Below, one piece after another: positions 21,148 to 31,598 of a DNA stretch of 31,598 nt (the stretch's first letter is position 1; every line of letters starts with the position of its first letter). The DNA is from Chromera velia (Eukaryota > Sar > Chromeraceae). The stretch lies in NCBI GenBank assembly GCA_018398765.1, contig JAHBMJ010002841.1, positions 1 to 31,598 of the forward strand, given 5' to 3'. The notes under the pieces are model-generated. The model was not told the DNA's origin and searched no databases. It saw only the letters and a program-made list of their open reading frames with translations. Position numbers and translations under genes: made by a program.

Positions 21148-24100
21148 CTGCATCCATCCATTAGAAGGGAAGAAAGAAAGAACAAACAAATCAGCAAATT
21201 GAAAGAAAACAGTGTGGAGATCTAGCAAAGGCGTCGTATTTCAATGCATGGGGGGCCTGCGAAGACTGATGCTACTTGAAAAAGCAATGTGAGCACGTGG
21301 ACTCTCAAAATGAGAGGGCACGTTGAGAGTCCACGTAATTGACTCCATGCTTGCAGCACGCCTCTGATGCCTGCAGTCCGACAGTGCAGCTGCTTACTTC
21401 ACCTCAGGCTTGTTTGGGCCTTGCAGACGATGAGGCAATGAGGAAACCGATAACGGGTATGCAAAGGAACAACGTAGGGAGAAATCCGCAGCAAAACTGA
21501 CCAAAGCAGTGATCACCGCTTCTCGCACTTTTGCAGGCCATCTCTGTCTGCACACACTCCATGCACAGAAGACAATCTCATGTCTGCGCGAAGAGTTCAT
21601 CTTTACTTCAAAGCGTGAAGCAGACGACATCACCCGCCAGACGCGGGGGAAAACTGACGCCTCAGTCTCCGATCTGTGACCCGATTGAAAAGAAATATAG
21701 GAGATCTCGAGATAGCAAGCAAGAAGTGGAAACTTACACACAAACAAACACACACACATACACACAGACACACACTCACAGAGGGCTGGCGGCTGGGGAC
21801 GGAAAGACTGACCTCACTCGCGTGACTTGAAAACGCAAGGCAAGATAGATGTCCCAAATCAATGAGTTCTCGACCTGTACACATATAGAGAAATGTATTT
21901 GTCCCGGAAATTTGCCAACGCGAAAACTCATAAACATGCACACAAACCGAACGCAGTGCACAGAAGGGCTTTGGAACAGATTTATTCAGTCGTTTGGGAT
22001 CGTGCTGGCTTTTTGGCTTTCTCAAAATAATACAAGGGCCACAGATTTACACGACAGCCAGCAGATTTACTGAAAATTCATGAGAAAGTAGAAAACACTT
22101 GTGGGAAAACGAGTCATCGGAGTATGCTTGCGGGGGGGAGGAATGTTTATCTGCTCAAACAAAAAGATCGCTCACTGCAATTGTCCCTTGTTCACTCCTC
22201 TCGGTTCGTTAATCGCCGAGTCAGAGTTTGTCTAGGCAAACTGAAAAAAACACATCAACTGACCGCAGATTTCTCGACTTCCTTCTTGACTTCGGCGTAT
22301 GCGTCAACGATGATGGCGAGGAAGAAGTTCAGGAGAATGAAGAAGACGAGAAGCGCAAAGGTGACGAGGTAAAGGTAGTAGAACACATCGTCATCTGACG
22401 GCCAAGGCCTGCGTAGAAGAGAGGAGAGGAGAAGAAGAAAATGGAAATCGGAGGTCTGCTCTTCCTAGTGTGCCTTCTTCAGCATTCAGCTTTTGTTGCC
22501 CTCTCGCATTTTACTTGCTTTCCTTCCTTTGCTTCCGCCATGCCTGTATTCTTCTTGTCTTCTTTCGTACCCCCTGACAGGAAAAGAAACGGAGTAATCG
22601 AGGGCAAGCAAGAAAGAAAACAGACACCCTGCCGTGCAAGAAGCTGCTTTGGTTCCTCTCCCCGCCTGTAGCAGGCAAATAGATGGGCAGGCAGGAATGC
22701 ATAGAGGCAAGCAGGCAGCATGACAGAAAGTCAAAAGGCGACATTCATGTACATACACATGAAGAAACGCAGATCATGAAACGGACCAGTCGCCGATGAG
22801 CATTTGAAATTGCGTCAGGATGGCTTTGCCGAAGTAAGAGAACGAGTCGATCGTGGGTCTATACATGAAATAGGCAAGGTAGGCTGCAGACGAGCAAAGG
22901 GAGGGAATGGAGAATCTCTACTGGGGATCAATCGGATTGTTCAGAAACAGTTCTTTCATGGAGACCAATGTACGGAATCGATGTATCCAGCAGTGTAGCG
23001 TTTCCATACATGCGCCTTCAATTCCTTTTGAATCACTCATGCTCAAACTTGTTCACTTTTGCTTTTTTCCTTCTCGAATCAGTCACAGGGTTTTCCTATC
23101 CGCAGGCTCAAAATAGTTTCTGTCGCGCTTGCTCTCACACAAAACACAGCAAGAAGTACACCAGCTGACCCACCGAGAAGCATGAAGACCGTCATGAAGG
23201 AAATGAAGAAGTGCACCAAATCGTCGAGGGCAGTCTTGATCGTGTTGGTCAGAAGCGCAATTCGCGGATGTGCGCCCATGAACACAATCAGACGGGCTGT
23301 GTAGGCGTATACAAGGATGAAAGCGAGCGTCTTGAAGAATTCATCCCAAGAGAAATCGTCAAGGATGACCTGGAGTTTCCTGCATTCATGCATGAGTTCG
23401 CTCATTGACTCTCGTTTTCTTTCTATAGATACATACATATGCACGAAATAGCATTGCAGCAGGTTGACGGCTGGATAATCTAAAATGCTTGCAAGAAAGC
23501 TGCCAAAATTGATCAATTGAAGGAGGTTTCATTCGGTCGAGAGATCATGCAATCAGTTGACCACAGAATGGATGAGCCTTCTGTTCGGTGCATGTCCAGC
23601 TGCTGGAAAGAAGAAGAAAAAACCAGCCACAAAACTTGTGGAGAGGGCAAGATGAATGCGTGGCGTTGTGCTTTTCATAGGGCCACAAAGAGGCAGAGCA
23701 GGTTGCTGAGCATCTGAAGCAACCCTCTTCCATTGCTGAAAAGACACACCGGATGCACAACAATTTGGGGTGAAAAGTTATTCAGCAAATGGTCCTGGAT
23801 CGACTTACGTAAAAAAAAGGGTGAATTTCTCTCCAAAAGACAGCTGCAAGAAGATGATTAAAGAGCAATAGAAAGCACACCCGTGACAAACAAATCACAC
23901 CTTTTAGAGAACAACAGAAGCTCATAGAGCGTCAGGAAAGTAAGAGAGCCGCATACGAGGGGAGGATCCGACATTCTCTACTCGAGGGACTCCCACAAAG
24001 GTAGATATTGACCATGCTTCAAAGTCTTTTCAACTTGAAAGAGGGGGCAAAAGGAGATACAGTTCATGTCCAGATGTTCTCATTCATGTGAACCGAAGGA

Positions 24101-27100
24101 ACAAACTGAAGGGAGCTAAAACAAATGCCGACCTCCACGGACGTCCACTCGATATCCAAAAATCCCCCAAGATGGCTCTCCAGAAACGTTGACTCCAGAG
24201 GCAATCGCCAAGATATGTAAGCCACAACGTAAATGACCATGCAGATCTGCAACCACCATGCATGCACCGATGCAGGGCCAACGCGGCAAATTCATCAAAA
24301 ATTCATTCGAACGTCTACAGGCAAGGGGAAAGTGAGAGGAAGAGGCTAGGACGGAAGGAGCCTCTGTCCTGGTTTAAATACAATGAATGCAATCAATTCA
24401 ATGCGGAAAAAACCTTTCTCGCTTAGAGAGAAAGAGAAAACGTCCTCGGAATGCTTTTCGAAGTCTTGCTCTTTCACCTCTGACGACCTTTCTAAGAGTA
24501 CGACAGACAGCTGACCCTCATGGCGATATCAATGAAGGAAAGGACGAAAGGCTCCGCATAACGGTTCGTGCGGTACCATTTTCTCTCCTCCTTGTCAAAC
24601 CTTGTTTCCCGAATCAACCTGCAACGGACACAGACCTGTCAGTCGCATCTTGGAAGTCCCAGTTTAAAGCAGAGGAATGACATTTTCGTACGTCTTTGTA
24701 TAGCTGCATGTGCGTACTCTTGGAGAGAACGCATGAAGAGAGGGAGGACAGGAAAAGATTACAACAAGAGACTTGCGACAGAGAGAGTTCAGACTCACAC
24801 AAAGATTTCGTTAAGGGCGTGCAAGGTCGCGAGAATCCCACAAAGAAAGCCGGCAATACAGAACCCGATCAGTCTGCAGAGACAAACAGACAGAAGGCAA
24901 GATTTGGACGCAAATTACAGAAAGAGAGGCGATGTCAGATGGAAACCTTTTTCTCTCTGTCAGCCTGTCAGTCTGTCGGTCTCTTTGCCTGTTTGTATCT
25001 ACCCCCTCCCCCCTGTACGTCTACGTGCGTATCTGTATATGTGCCTGCTGGCCTGAGTACGTGCCTTCCTTTGTGCGTCTCTGTTCGTCTCTTTCCTTCT
25101 TGTTCCTTTGGCTCTTTTTGCATACGAACGTTCTTTCTCGTCGTCACTTGCCTGTCTGGCTTCGCACTTTCTTCATTTTCTGACATTCATCCATCTATCG
25201 ATCCATGTATCCCTCCAACCCTTGTTTGGTTCCCTTACCCACCTTTCTGTGGACATCTGCTGGTAGGACTGCAGGTTCACCTCGTCAAACTCCACCCCCT
25301 CCTCTGTGAGGGACCATATGATCTCCAACTTGGAACCTGAGGGAGAACAGGAGACAAGAGAAGAAAAGAGAAGAGGGGGGACGTGGACGGAGTTTTGGAC
25401 CCACTACAGAATTTCTCTCTCCGCCTCGCTCTCTCTATCAACAAACAAAAAAACGCTCAGCAGGGAAATAGGAAGACAGGCAAGCTGATCGACAGAAGCG
25501 CAGAACCAGACATGCAGTTTTCCATGCCAGGTACCAGAAATGTCTTAAACACTTTCGTGCGTCAGGCAGCTGACCTATCCGGACATTGGGGGAGTAGAAC
25601 ATGTTCATCACTGCCACGCTCTGTGTCTGGACGTCGATCTGCATGCATGGGTTCAGATATTATAGGCAGCTAAATGCACCATTGTTGCTCTCATGCTCTC
25701 TGATGAATCGCGTATCCGAGAAAAAATGGGCTGCCCATTCATAAAAGCAAAAAAAAGGGCATTCGAGCAGTCGGAGAATAAAATCGGAGAACTTAGAGAG
25801 GGAACGGGAATGGGTAGGGGACATTTGCGAAACTTCAAGGAAATCTACCGAATGCACACATATGGATGCCTCGTCTCCCCCCACGCATGGTTAAAGACCA
25901 CAGCAAGCAGACAAATAGATAGACAGACAGACAGACACACAGACAGACACACAGACAGACAGACAGACAGACAGACAAATAGACAGACAGACAGACAGAC
26001 AGAGAGACAGACAGAGAGACAGACAGACAGACAGAGAGACAGACACACCAGAGAGGCAAAATGGTATACCCCCCCTGCCTCCTCATCTCACCCATGTGGA
26101 GGTCTCTCTGATCTGATCGTCTCTGTAGACAACAGGCATGTCGAACATGTACGTGATTTCTGGAACCCTGTAGGCACCCTGCAAGAAAGAGCACTCACAG
26201 CGATAGCAGGCTGGCTGAACAAGGGGGCTTCAGCGGTGCATGTGCGCATCCATTCATCCATCCGTCCATGTGCCCCTGTTCTCATCATATGAGTAGCATA
26301 TCGAAAATTGTACTTTGGGCCCTTCCAACAGCAGAAAAGACCCTCCAGATGCAAAAATGCGTGACTGTTTGTGCACACAGGTGACTCGCATTAAAAACCT
26401 GGGAACAGCAAAAAGAGGGCCACAAAGAGTGAATGAGAATATGAGAGCTACCCATTCCTCAAAATAAAACACTTGGCCACCGACAGACCTCAAGGTTGAC
26501 GGCCGCAGAATCCCAGTAGGTGATGTTCGTCATGAGTTCAGTTCTGCATGCATGTGTTTTGTAAATTCGGAGATTGAAATGATTCTACAAGAAGAGGCGC
26601 TCTCCAATTTGGACCTTTTCACCACTTCTTTTGCGCCGAAAGGAAGTTTCTCAAGATACACTTTTGCTTTCGTCTTCATGGGGCTGCCACCAAAGAGAAA
26701 TTTCTGTTTGACCTCTGACCTGTTGACACAGCCGTAGTTGGTTGAGGAGTTGTACTGCGCCTGCACGCTGCTGTCTGAAGCTCCGTAAGATCCCGTGCTG
26801 TTGATGTTAAAATTCTTTGGGAACTCGCAGGTGTACGAAGATTGGCACTTCCGATTGAACTTTCTTTGAAGAGTTTCCTGCGGACGCAGTGCGGGGGAGA
26901 ACGTGAAGATTCAAGACACAAAAAAAGTCAACATTCGGCGACGGTGTGGGAAAATGACAGCAAAAAAACAAGCAAGCAGTCAAACACGCAAGCAAAATGA
27001 AGGGGCTTTGGGGGAGCAGACAAAACTCAAATTACGAAGCAGCAGAATAACTATATCAACGCACACAGACAACGCAGCATGCCCACTTACACGCCCACTA

Positions 27101-27118
27101 CCCCTTTAAAAACGCACA

Positions 27119-27153
<35 letters not shown>

Positions 27154-30100
27154 CAGCAAATGCGTTCAAGAACGGACGAAAGGCCAAAAAATTAAATTAC
27201 AAAAAAGAAAACCCAACCTGGAGCTTATCGGAAAAGCTTGCCCCCTCATCACACTCCACCAGAGGTGACCTTGTCTGTGTCATCAGGGGGGGCATCACCA
27301 TCACCTGCATGCATCGATCAGCCATCCATGCAGGAGGGAGGTGCATGCAGGTTTCTTAATTGCTGTATGGTGAAAGGAGGCAGTTGGGTGAAAGGAAGAG
27401 ACATTGTGATCGCCATGTCATCATCAGCTCCTTCCTGTCTTTAGCGTTTTTCTACGCGTCTTTCGTCAGTCACAAACGAACAAGGTCACGCAATCAAGGC
27501 ACATGACTACACTTCTCGACAGGGCAAGAAAATCCGCTAGGAAGGTTGATCCAACATGGTGTTGTCTGTGCTTCTTTTCTCTTTTTTTGTGTCGGCCGCA
27601 TTGTTGCTTGGAAAAATTTCAGCTCGTTTGAATACATTCGTCCTCCTGTCACAACGTTCTCTTTATCCTGCCATCCATCTACTTGATTCGTCATTCTTCG
27701 CCAGTTTACAGCAGATTCAACGTCGCACTTTACAAGGAGGTCTGTTTCAACACGATCGTCGGCTCAAATACTATTCTTTCTTGAATGCAAGGTTTTTGGG
27801 TGCCTACCGTCTCTTGTCTGTATGCCTTGACCTCAAAGTCAATCCTTGAAGGGGGGTCTTCTTTTCTGCACAGAAAGCCATGGAAATCGCTCCAACGCGT
27901 ATATGTGTACAGAAAAAGAAAAGGTTGAATTGAGTACTTTCAGACAAAGACACAGTCAAAGCAAGCGGAGAGACTTTCTCGGCGAACATCAAGAGAGGAC
28001 AGACAGAGGGAGGCAGAATCAAATGCATAGAAAGACAGAGAGTACGAAAGCGAGACAAGAAACTAAAGAAATGCAGTTTGCAAACATGGAAGGAAGAGCG
28101 ACAGAGCGACAGAGAGAGAGAGAGACCTTCCGGAGAAAAGGGTCCACCCCGACTCGACCCCTGCGTAGTATTTTGTCTGAACTTCTTCAAGAGTCAGGGC
28201 CCTGTGGTAGACCTGGAAGCCTATCAGTTGTGCCTGCATGTTCTCACTCAGGTGAATGGGGCCAGGTGGGTGAATATGCAGATAGTCTGAAAGAGGGACG
28301 GACGACAAGTTCATCAGAACCGGCAGTAAGTAAATCGTGTGCATTCTACAGACCAAAACGAGCATCGCATCAGGATTTTATTCAGGTTCTCTCAATCTGC
28401 TCTTGTGCTTGCCGATCCTTCCCCTGCTCTCTCTTCAAATGAAGACATTTCTTTCTTTGAGAGCAAAGACTCCTCCTTACTTGTCGGACTTATTGACTCT
28501 ACTGCAACAGTCACTCTTTTTCTTACTGACTCAATCTGCAAGAAACTGCGTCTGCAAGTTGCTGTCTGACCTTGGGCGTTGTGAAGAGTGGCTGCATGTT
28601 CGCTCCAATCACTGCGTTGAGAGAGGTGCTCAGCTTTCTTCTCTCAACTGTTTCTCCTTCAGATTTGTTCTGGTGCTGCATTTCTCCATGAAGTTGCAGA
28701 CTCCTCCTGGCACGTCGAGAGACTGCTGAGAGACCCGACTCTGACGAAGTCAAGGATGTTGTGGGCTCTGCAAACATGCACGTCCACAGAAAGACAAATG
28801 ACGGTCTCGCTGAGTCCAATGAGCTCGAGAGATTAAGAAAACAGGATGACATTCATTGGCACTTTTTTTTCAAACTGGTCACAAACGTTGTTTTGATGTA
28901 TCGCGGTGTCTGAGTTTTACCTTGGAGCTCTGCGCGCCGTCACATACTCTCGCAAACCACGCAGACAACAAGAGAAGGGTTCCAATTCTGAGACACGGAA
29001 GTGTCCAGATGCTTGGCTACACAGACCTCCGTTTTTGTTGGAATTCAACGTTAGAGGCGGGGAGTAAGTGAAAAGACAATTGGGCTTTCTTTCGTATTGA
29101 AGCTCTTCACCAGTTCGAACATCAACTGCGCCATTAATTTGCGCAACACACACACACACACATATTTCTGCTACTCACATACCGGTGAGGACGTAGTTGT
29201 CCTCAATGAAAGGAGGAGTTGTGGACTGCATTTCAGAGACGTAGGACGCAGACGCAATCCTAACGTCGCTAAATTCAGACGCGGATATCTGGGACTCGCA
29301 GAAGTCCAAAGCCAGCATCAGGGTCTGGTCTCCGTTTGTCATGGCGTTCATCTTCATACCTGCATGCGTGGAAAAGGAAAGGAAGATTCAATTCCTCTCG
29401 ACGATCCTGATGGGGTTTCTGGCATTTGGAGGGGCAGGTAGGCTGACTCGTCCAAGCACGAAGCGCTGGAAGTGTACCGTGACGCCTGCAGGATCTTTAT
29501 GCTTCTCTCCTTGCTAGCTCTGGATGGCTCTCTGCATGTCTGTTGTGTCCATGCCCACTTTCCTACCCACCGACCCACCCACCCACCCACCCACCATCAA
29601 TGTAAAAAGAGACGGTCGATGCGGTGAGGACCACCGCGACGTGGTGCCACGAGTCGTCGAGGAGCCACTCGCTCTGCATGCACTCACGTATTCACTCACT
29701 CACTCACTCACTCACTCACCCACTCACTCACTCACTCACTCACTCACTCAAGCAAATTTACAGGCAACTTGCTTTATCTTGCTTTCGTATTGCGTGTACA
29801 TACAGAGATCAATCACTCACTCAAACATCACTCACGGAGAGAATAGCCGAAAACAGGAGCATTTTCTGTTTCTGGTGCAGAGTCTGTCTTTTGGTTTTTT
29901 TGGTAGGAGCTCCCTTTTTCGCAAACAGTCCATTATCGTGAAGCATGAAGAAGGGCGGCATGACGTTGGCAGGCAGGCAGAAAGAGTTCGGGAGAGTCGG
30001 GTAGTCAATTAGTCAGAGAGAGAGAGAGAGAGAGAGAGGGCCACTGACGAACTGACTGACATCTTCCATGACGACCTGAAGTGGGTAATGCCGGGGGTAG

Positions 30101-31350
30101 CTGTAGGTGCTGTCAGACCTGCATGGGGTGAGTGCGAGGGATCGAGTGGGCAGTCAGTCAGTTGATTATTCATTCAGATCAGATCCCTCTCCAGGAGGGA
30201 GTCCATACGAGACAGGATCTCTCCACAATCTGTCTCAGCAAAGAATCTTGCACAGATTGGTATTGCATGTGTTGCTCTCGTGTATCTGGCAAACCAATCA
30301 TGGCAAAAAAAGATTCGAGACTAGAGGACAACATGCAGGACCCTGAGTGAGAGCTTGAAGACGAATCGTTCCGACAGGAGAAGCTCGAAGACCGTCCGGT
30401 CCCTTCTCTTCTATCTCCATTCCATTCAAGAAAACAGACCAACTTCTGCTCGAGAGAACATCGTCATTTTGATCATGGAGATGTCTTCTCCAGAATAGCC
30501 TTTTTAAAACAGCAGGTAACTCATCTATGGATTCATGAACATGTGTGACTTTGCTCCAAAATTGCGTGTTCAAAGTATCTAAGTTGACTGACGCCTTTAT
30601 TTGTTTGTATGGCGTCCACCCACTGGCGTAATTTTTCATGTACAGGTCCCAATAGGTGGCAGGGTCAGAGCTCAGCAGGTTTTTGTACTTGTACATCCCG
30701 TACCTGCAGGAGGAGAGAGAGCTCTCTGAAAAAAAGAAATTAAGGCCATTTATGTTCCCCCCGCCGATCTCTGGCCGCCTCCTCCAGAAGATGGATAGAT
30801 CAATGAATGCAAACGATCGAAAAATAAAATAACCGAAGAAGGACGGCAACGAAATCCCAAAATTTGACTGATGCAGTGATAAGACCCTAAGAGGAGATGT
30901 GTCTGATTTGATGTAATTGCCTGACCTGAGGGCGTATGGCTGGTATGAGAGAGAGGACGACCAGTACGGTCCCACTTCTCTAGGTCCAAATTCCACACAG
31001 AGATCGTCACCCTTATAGAGCTGCAGCAACGCGTGTCCCGCGGGGTTTTTCACCCATGCCTCGAACGAAAACGCGTCACCGGCCTGCAGGCAGAACGTCG
31101 CAGAAATACACTACACACACACATACACACGCCAACGCGGACATGCAACCCTGACGTCATACAGGCAGACACGTTGTTGGTCACGCAGGCCGGCGGGAGG
31201 ATCAAATGAATTTGAGAATGGACTCTCAGAAGCGATTACCGACCATCAGGTTGGTCGTGCTTGGAGAGTAAGTGGAGGAAAGTGTAGAAGTGATAGAAGA
31301 CTTCAACCACTCTATCGTGCCAGTGTTGGTCACGTTTGAGGGGTCCGTAG
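19132..31350 (-). CDS. LamG-containing polycystin (PKD2/TRPP-like) cation channel, 5' end beyond right edge
   Basis: Twenty-five exons join in frame from complement(31350) to the TAA at 19132-19134, giving at least 991 residues. Order of parts: extracellular laminin-G/concanavalin-like domain, polycystin extracellular (TOP) domain, six-helix-type channel core from S2 to S6 with pore helix, acidic and Cys-rich juxtamembrane tail, Ser/Lys-rich tail and a terminal coiled coil. TRPP channels pass Ca2+, Na+ and K+ and often sit in cilia or flagella. The channel part matches the family throughout (VAVMNMFYSPN, TQFQMLIGD pore, NFFLAIIVDAYAEVK at S6). S1 is not seen and should lie upstream, unless a signal peptide replaces it. 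Exon coordinates are given in the four part entries. The many exons (35-271 nt) contrast with the few large exons of the three plus-strand neighbours. Calling it polycystin is secure; exact borders of a few exons are not. Confidence 0.9.
19929..20311. repeat. (CA)n-rich satellite with 76-bp higher-order duplication, then (GA)n
   Basis: This lies inside the polycystin intron 19923-20497. CA runs alternate with (ATAC)5 blocks at 19965-19984 and 20041-20060, each followed by the same ACATAAACACATACATACATACAC-type segment (start ACATAAACAC), so a 76-bp unit was duplicated. A (GA)n run follows at about 20271-20300. Minus-strand reading gives the long false CVCVCV frames. Confidence 0.9.
21295..21336. 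other. Perfect 13-bp inverted repeat with 16-nt loop
   Basis: ACGTGGACTCTCA (21295-21307) is exactly complementary to TGAGAGTCCACGT (21324-21336). It sits in the long intron (21148-22263) between the S6 exon and the tail exon of the polycystin gene. Confidence 0.85.
22264..24873 (-). other. Polycystin channel core exons (S2 to S6)
   Basis: Exons, all complement: 24873-24799 (S2, LIGFCIAGFLCGILATLHALNE), 24618-24516 (S2-S3 linker and start of S3, FVLSFIDIAMR), 24246-24133 (S3, ICMVIYVVAYISW), 23843-23809 (35-nt micro-exon), 23379-23174 (S4 and S5, FILVYAYTARLIVF and VHFFISFMTVFMLL), 22883-22787 (pore helix ILTQFQMLIGDW) and 22408-22264 (S6, LVTFALLVFFILLNFFLAII). All phases join. The filter region MLIGDW matches the LGD core of PKD2-type filters; its acidic residue is kept, which fits cation selectivity. 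Confidence 0.9.
23520..23800. other. Intron between micro-exon and S4 exon
   Basis: The intron 23380-23808 contains open minus-strand frames (23545-23763) with an acceptor-like CTTTTCAG near 23747, but no phase-compatible exon could be built from them. Treated as noncoding. Confidence 0.55.
25918..26046. repeat. (GACA)n microsatellite in intron
   Basis: GACA tetranucleotides with GACACACA and GAGAGACA variants, inside the polycystin intron 25639-26091. Responsible for the CLSVCLSV-type false frames. Confidence 0.9.
27115..27152. repeat. (CA)n microsatellite in intron
   Basis: CA run inside the polycystin intron 26878-27217. Confidence 0.85.
28724..29125 (-). other. Possible optional exon pair inside LamG region
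   Basis: Candidate exons complement(29125..28921) and complement(28767..28724) have matching phases and GCAG acceptors. Together they are 249 nt, so inclusion adds 83 in-frame residues and skipping joins LT-DYLHIHPPG directly. The second contains AHNILDFVRVGS, which is protein-like; the first is Cys-rich and unconvincing. A different frame across 28523-28852 is also open. I leave them out of the main model. Confidence 0.35.
29573..29752. repeat. (CACC)n and (CACT)n microsatellites flanking a LamG exon
   Basis: (CACC)n at 29573-29594 is, on the coding strand, a GTGGGTGGGTGG run that forms the donor of exon 29673-29595. (CACT)n at about 29693-29748 lies in the intron upstream of the same exon. 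Confidence 0.85.
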
Positions 31351-31598
31351 CTGCATGCAGGAAGAAAGGAGTGCACTCATTCATGAATTAATGCATCGAC
31401 TTGGTCAAAGGGCCATCCCGTTCTGGACTCATTGCAACGGGAAAACAGGAGAATTGCTTTTGGCAGAAGGGGCGAGAGGGCGTGGCCCTGCAGGAATATT
31501 GCAGAGAAACGAGACAGTTGGATTCTATGATAAGCAGCTCTTGGATTTTCTTCTTGTCTCTGTCCTGTTTCTTATACGTATTTCTTGAATCTTCCCCC
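31351..31598. other. Right edge, intron of the polycystin gene
   Basis: The sequence precedes (on the minus strand) the first visible exon, whose acceptor is CTGCATGCAG at 31351-31360. No further exon was recognised before the edge. The plus-strand frame 31355-31588 has no coding features. Confidence 0.55.

Larger units (their letters stand above)
25243..27865 (-). other. Polycystin extracellular (TOP/PKD) domain exons
   Basis: Exons, all complement: 27865-27808, 27304-27218, 26877-26720, 26543-26489, 26178-26092, 25638-25575 and 25336-25243. The reading includes NITYWDSAAVNLE, GAYRVPEITYMFDMPVVYRD, QTQSVAVMNMFYSPNVRI and SKLEIIWSLTEEG, which follow the polycystin extracellular domain order (aromatic loop, then the QT..V.M.FY.PN strand, then the E/T/GGV-like loop). 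Several N-glycosylation sequons (NIT, NST, NSS) and paired cysteines fit an extracellular position. Confidence 0.85.
28127..31350 (-). other. LamG (laminin G/concanavalin A-like) domain exons of the polycystin gene
   Basis: Exons, all complement: 31350-31244, 31083-30926, 30703-30593, 30118-30061, 29673-29595, 29359-29183 and 28286-28127. Family signatures are AGDAFSFEAWVK at the first strand, DDSWHHVAVVL and SFYIDG in the middle, and the closing QAQLIGFQVYHRALTLEEVQ. Every junction keeps phase. The 31350 exon begins with 2 nt of a split codon, so more exons lie upstream. The domain probably binds glycan or protein ligands outside the cell (family knowledge plus inference). Confidence 0.88.

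Noticed and set aside
28523-28852. 110-codon minus-strand frame (RRARRSLQLHGEMQHQ)
   Set aside because: Joins its neighbours less well by phase than alternatives and does not resemble LamG or polycystin sequence; kept only as an alternative.

Overview
This is nuclear DNA of an intron-rich microbial eukaryote. The mix of genes points to a photosynthetic alveolate, most likely a chromerid alga close to Chromera velia: a DBP5-type DEAD-box helicase, a membrane-anchored hybrid histidine kinase, a polycystin-type channel, and a secreted protein with cysteine modules like those of dinoflagellates. Very abundant microsatellites fill the introns. The organism name is an inference; no rRNA or organelle sequence is present to confirm it. 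Exon borders below were worked out by hand from reading frame, splice signals and family alignment. Nearly all proposed introns end in GCAG, and C at intron position +3 is unusually common.

Layout, left to right. (1) 1-932, minus strand: the 5' end of a Ser-rich IQ-motif (calmodulin-binding) protein that runs off the left edge. (2) 933-1719: divergent promoter region. (3) 1720-4795, plus: complete five-exon DBP5/DDX19 mRNA-export helicase (520 aa). (4) 4796-7188: intergenic DNA with an AT-rich island, short repeats and a (ATAAC)5 tract. (5) 7189-10385, plus: three-exon hybrid sensor histidine kinase with a C-terminal receiver (896 aa). (6) 10386-11383: intergenic, AT-rich at first. (7) 11416-16721, plus: seven-exon secretory-pathway protein (964 aa) with two small cysteine modules, an acidic linker and 19 uninterrupted [A/G]P-type hexapeptide repeats; no family recognised. 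(8) 16722-19131: intergenic between converging genes, with an AT-rich island, hairpins and a 21-bp minisatellite. (9) 19132-31350, minus: at least 25 exons of a LamG-polycystin cation channel whose 5' end lies beyond the right edge. (10) 31351-31598: apparently intron.

The genes are not an operon or a known cluster. Two carry signalling functions at membranes (histidine kinase, polycystin channel), one is a likely Ca2+/calmodulin-binding scaffold, one is secreted, and one is housekeeping RNA export. The most novel items are the hexapeptide-repeat secreted protein, the LamG-polycystin architecture with its S-acylation-like cysteine cluster and coiled-coil tail, and the skewed splice-site consensus shared by all five genes.
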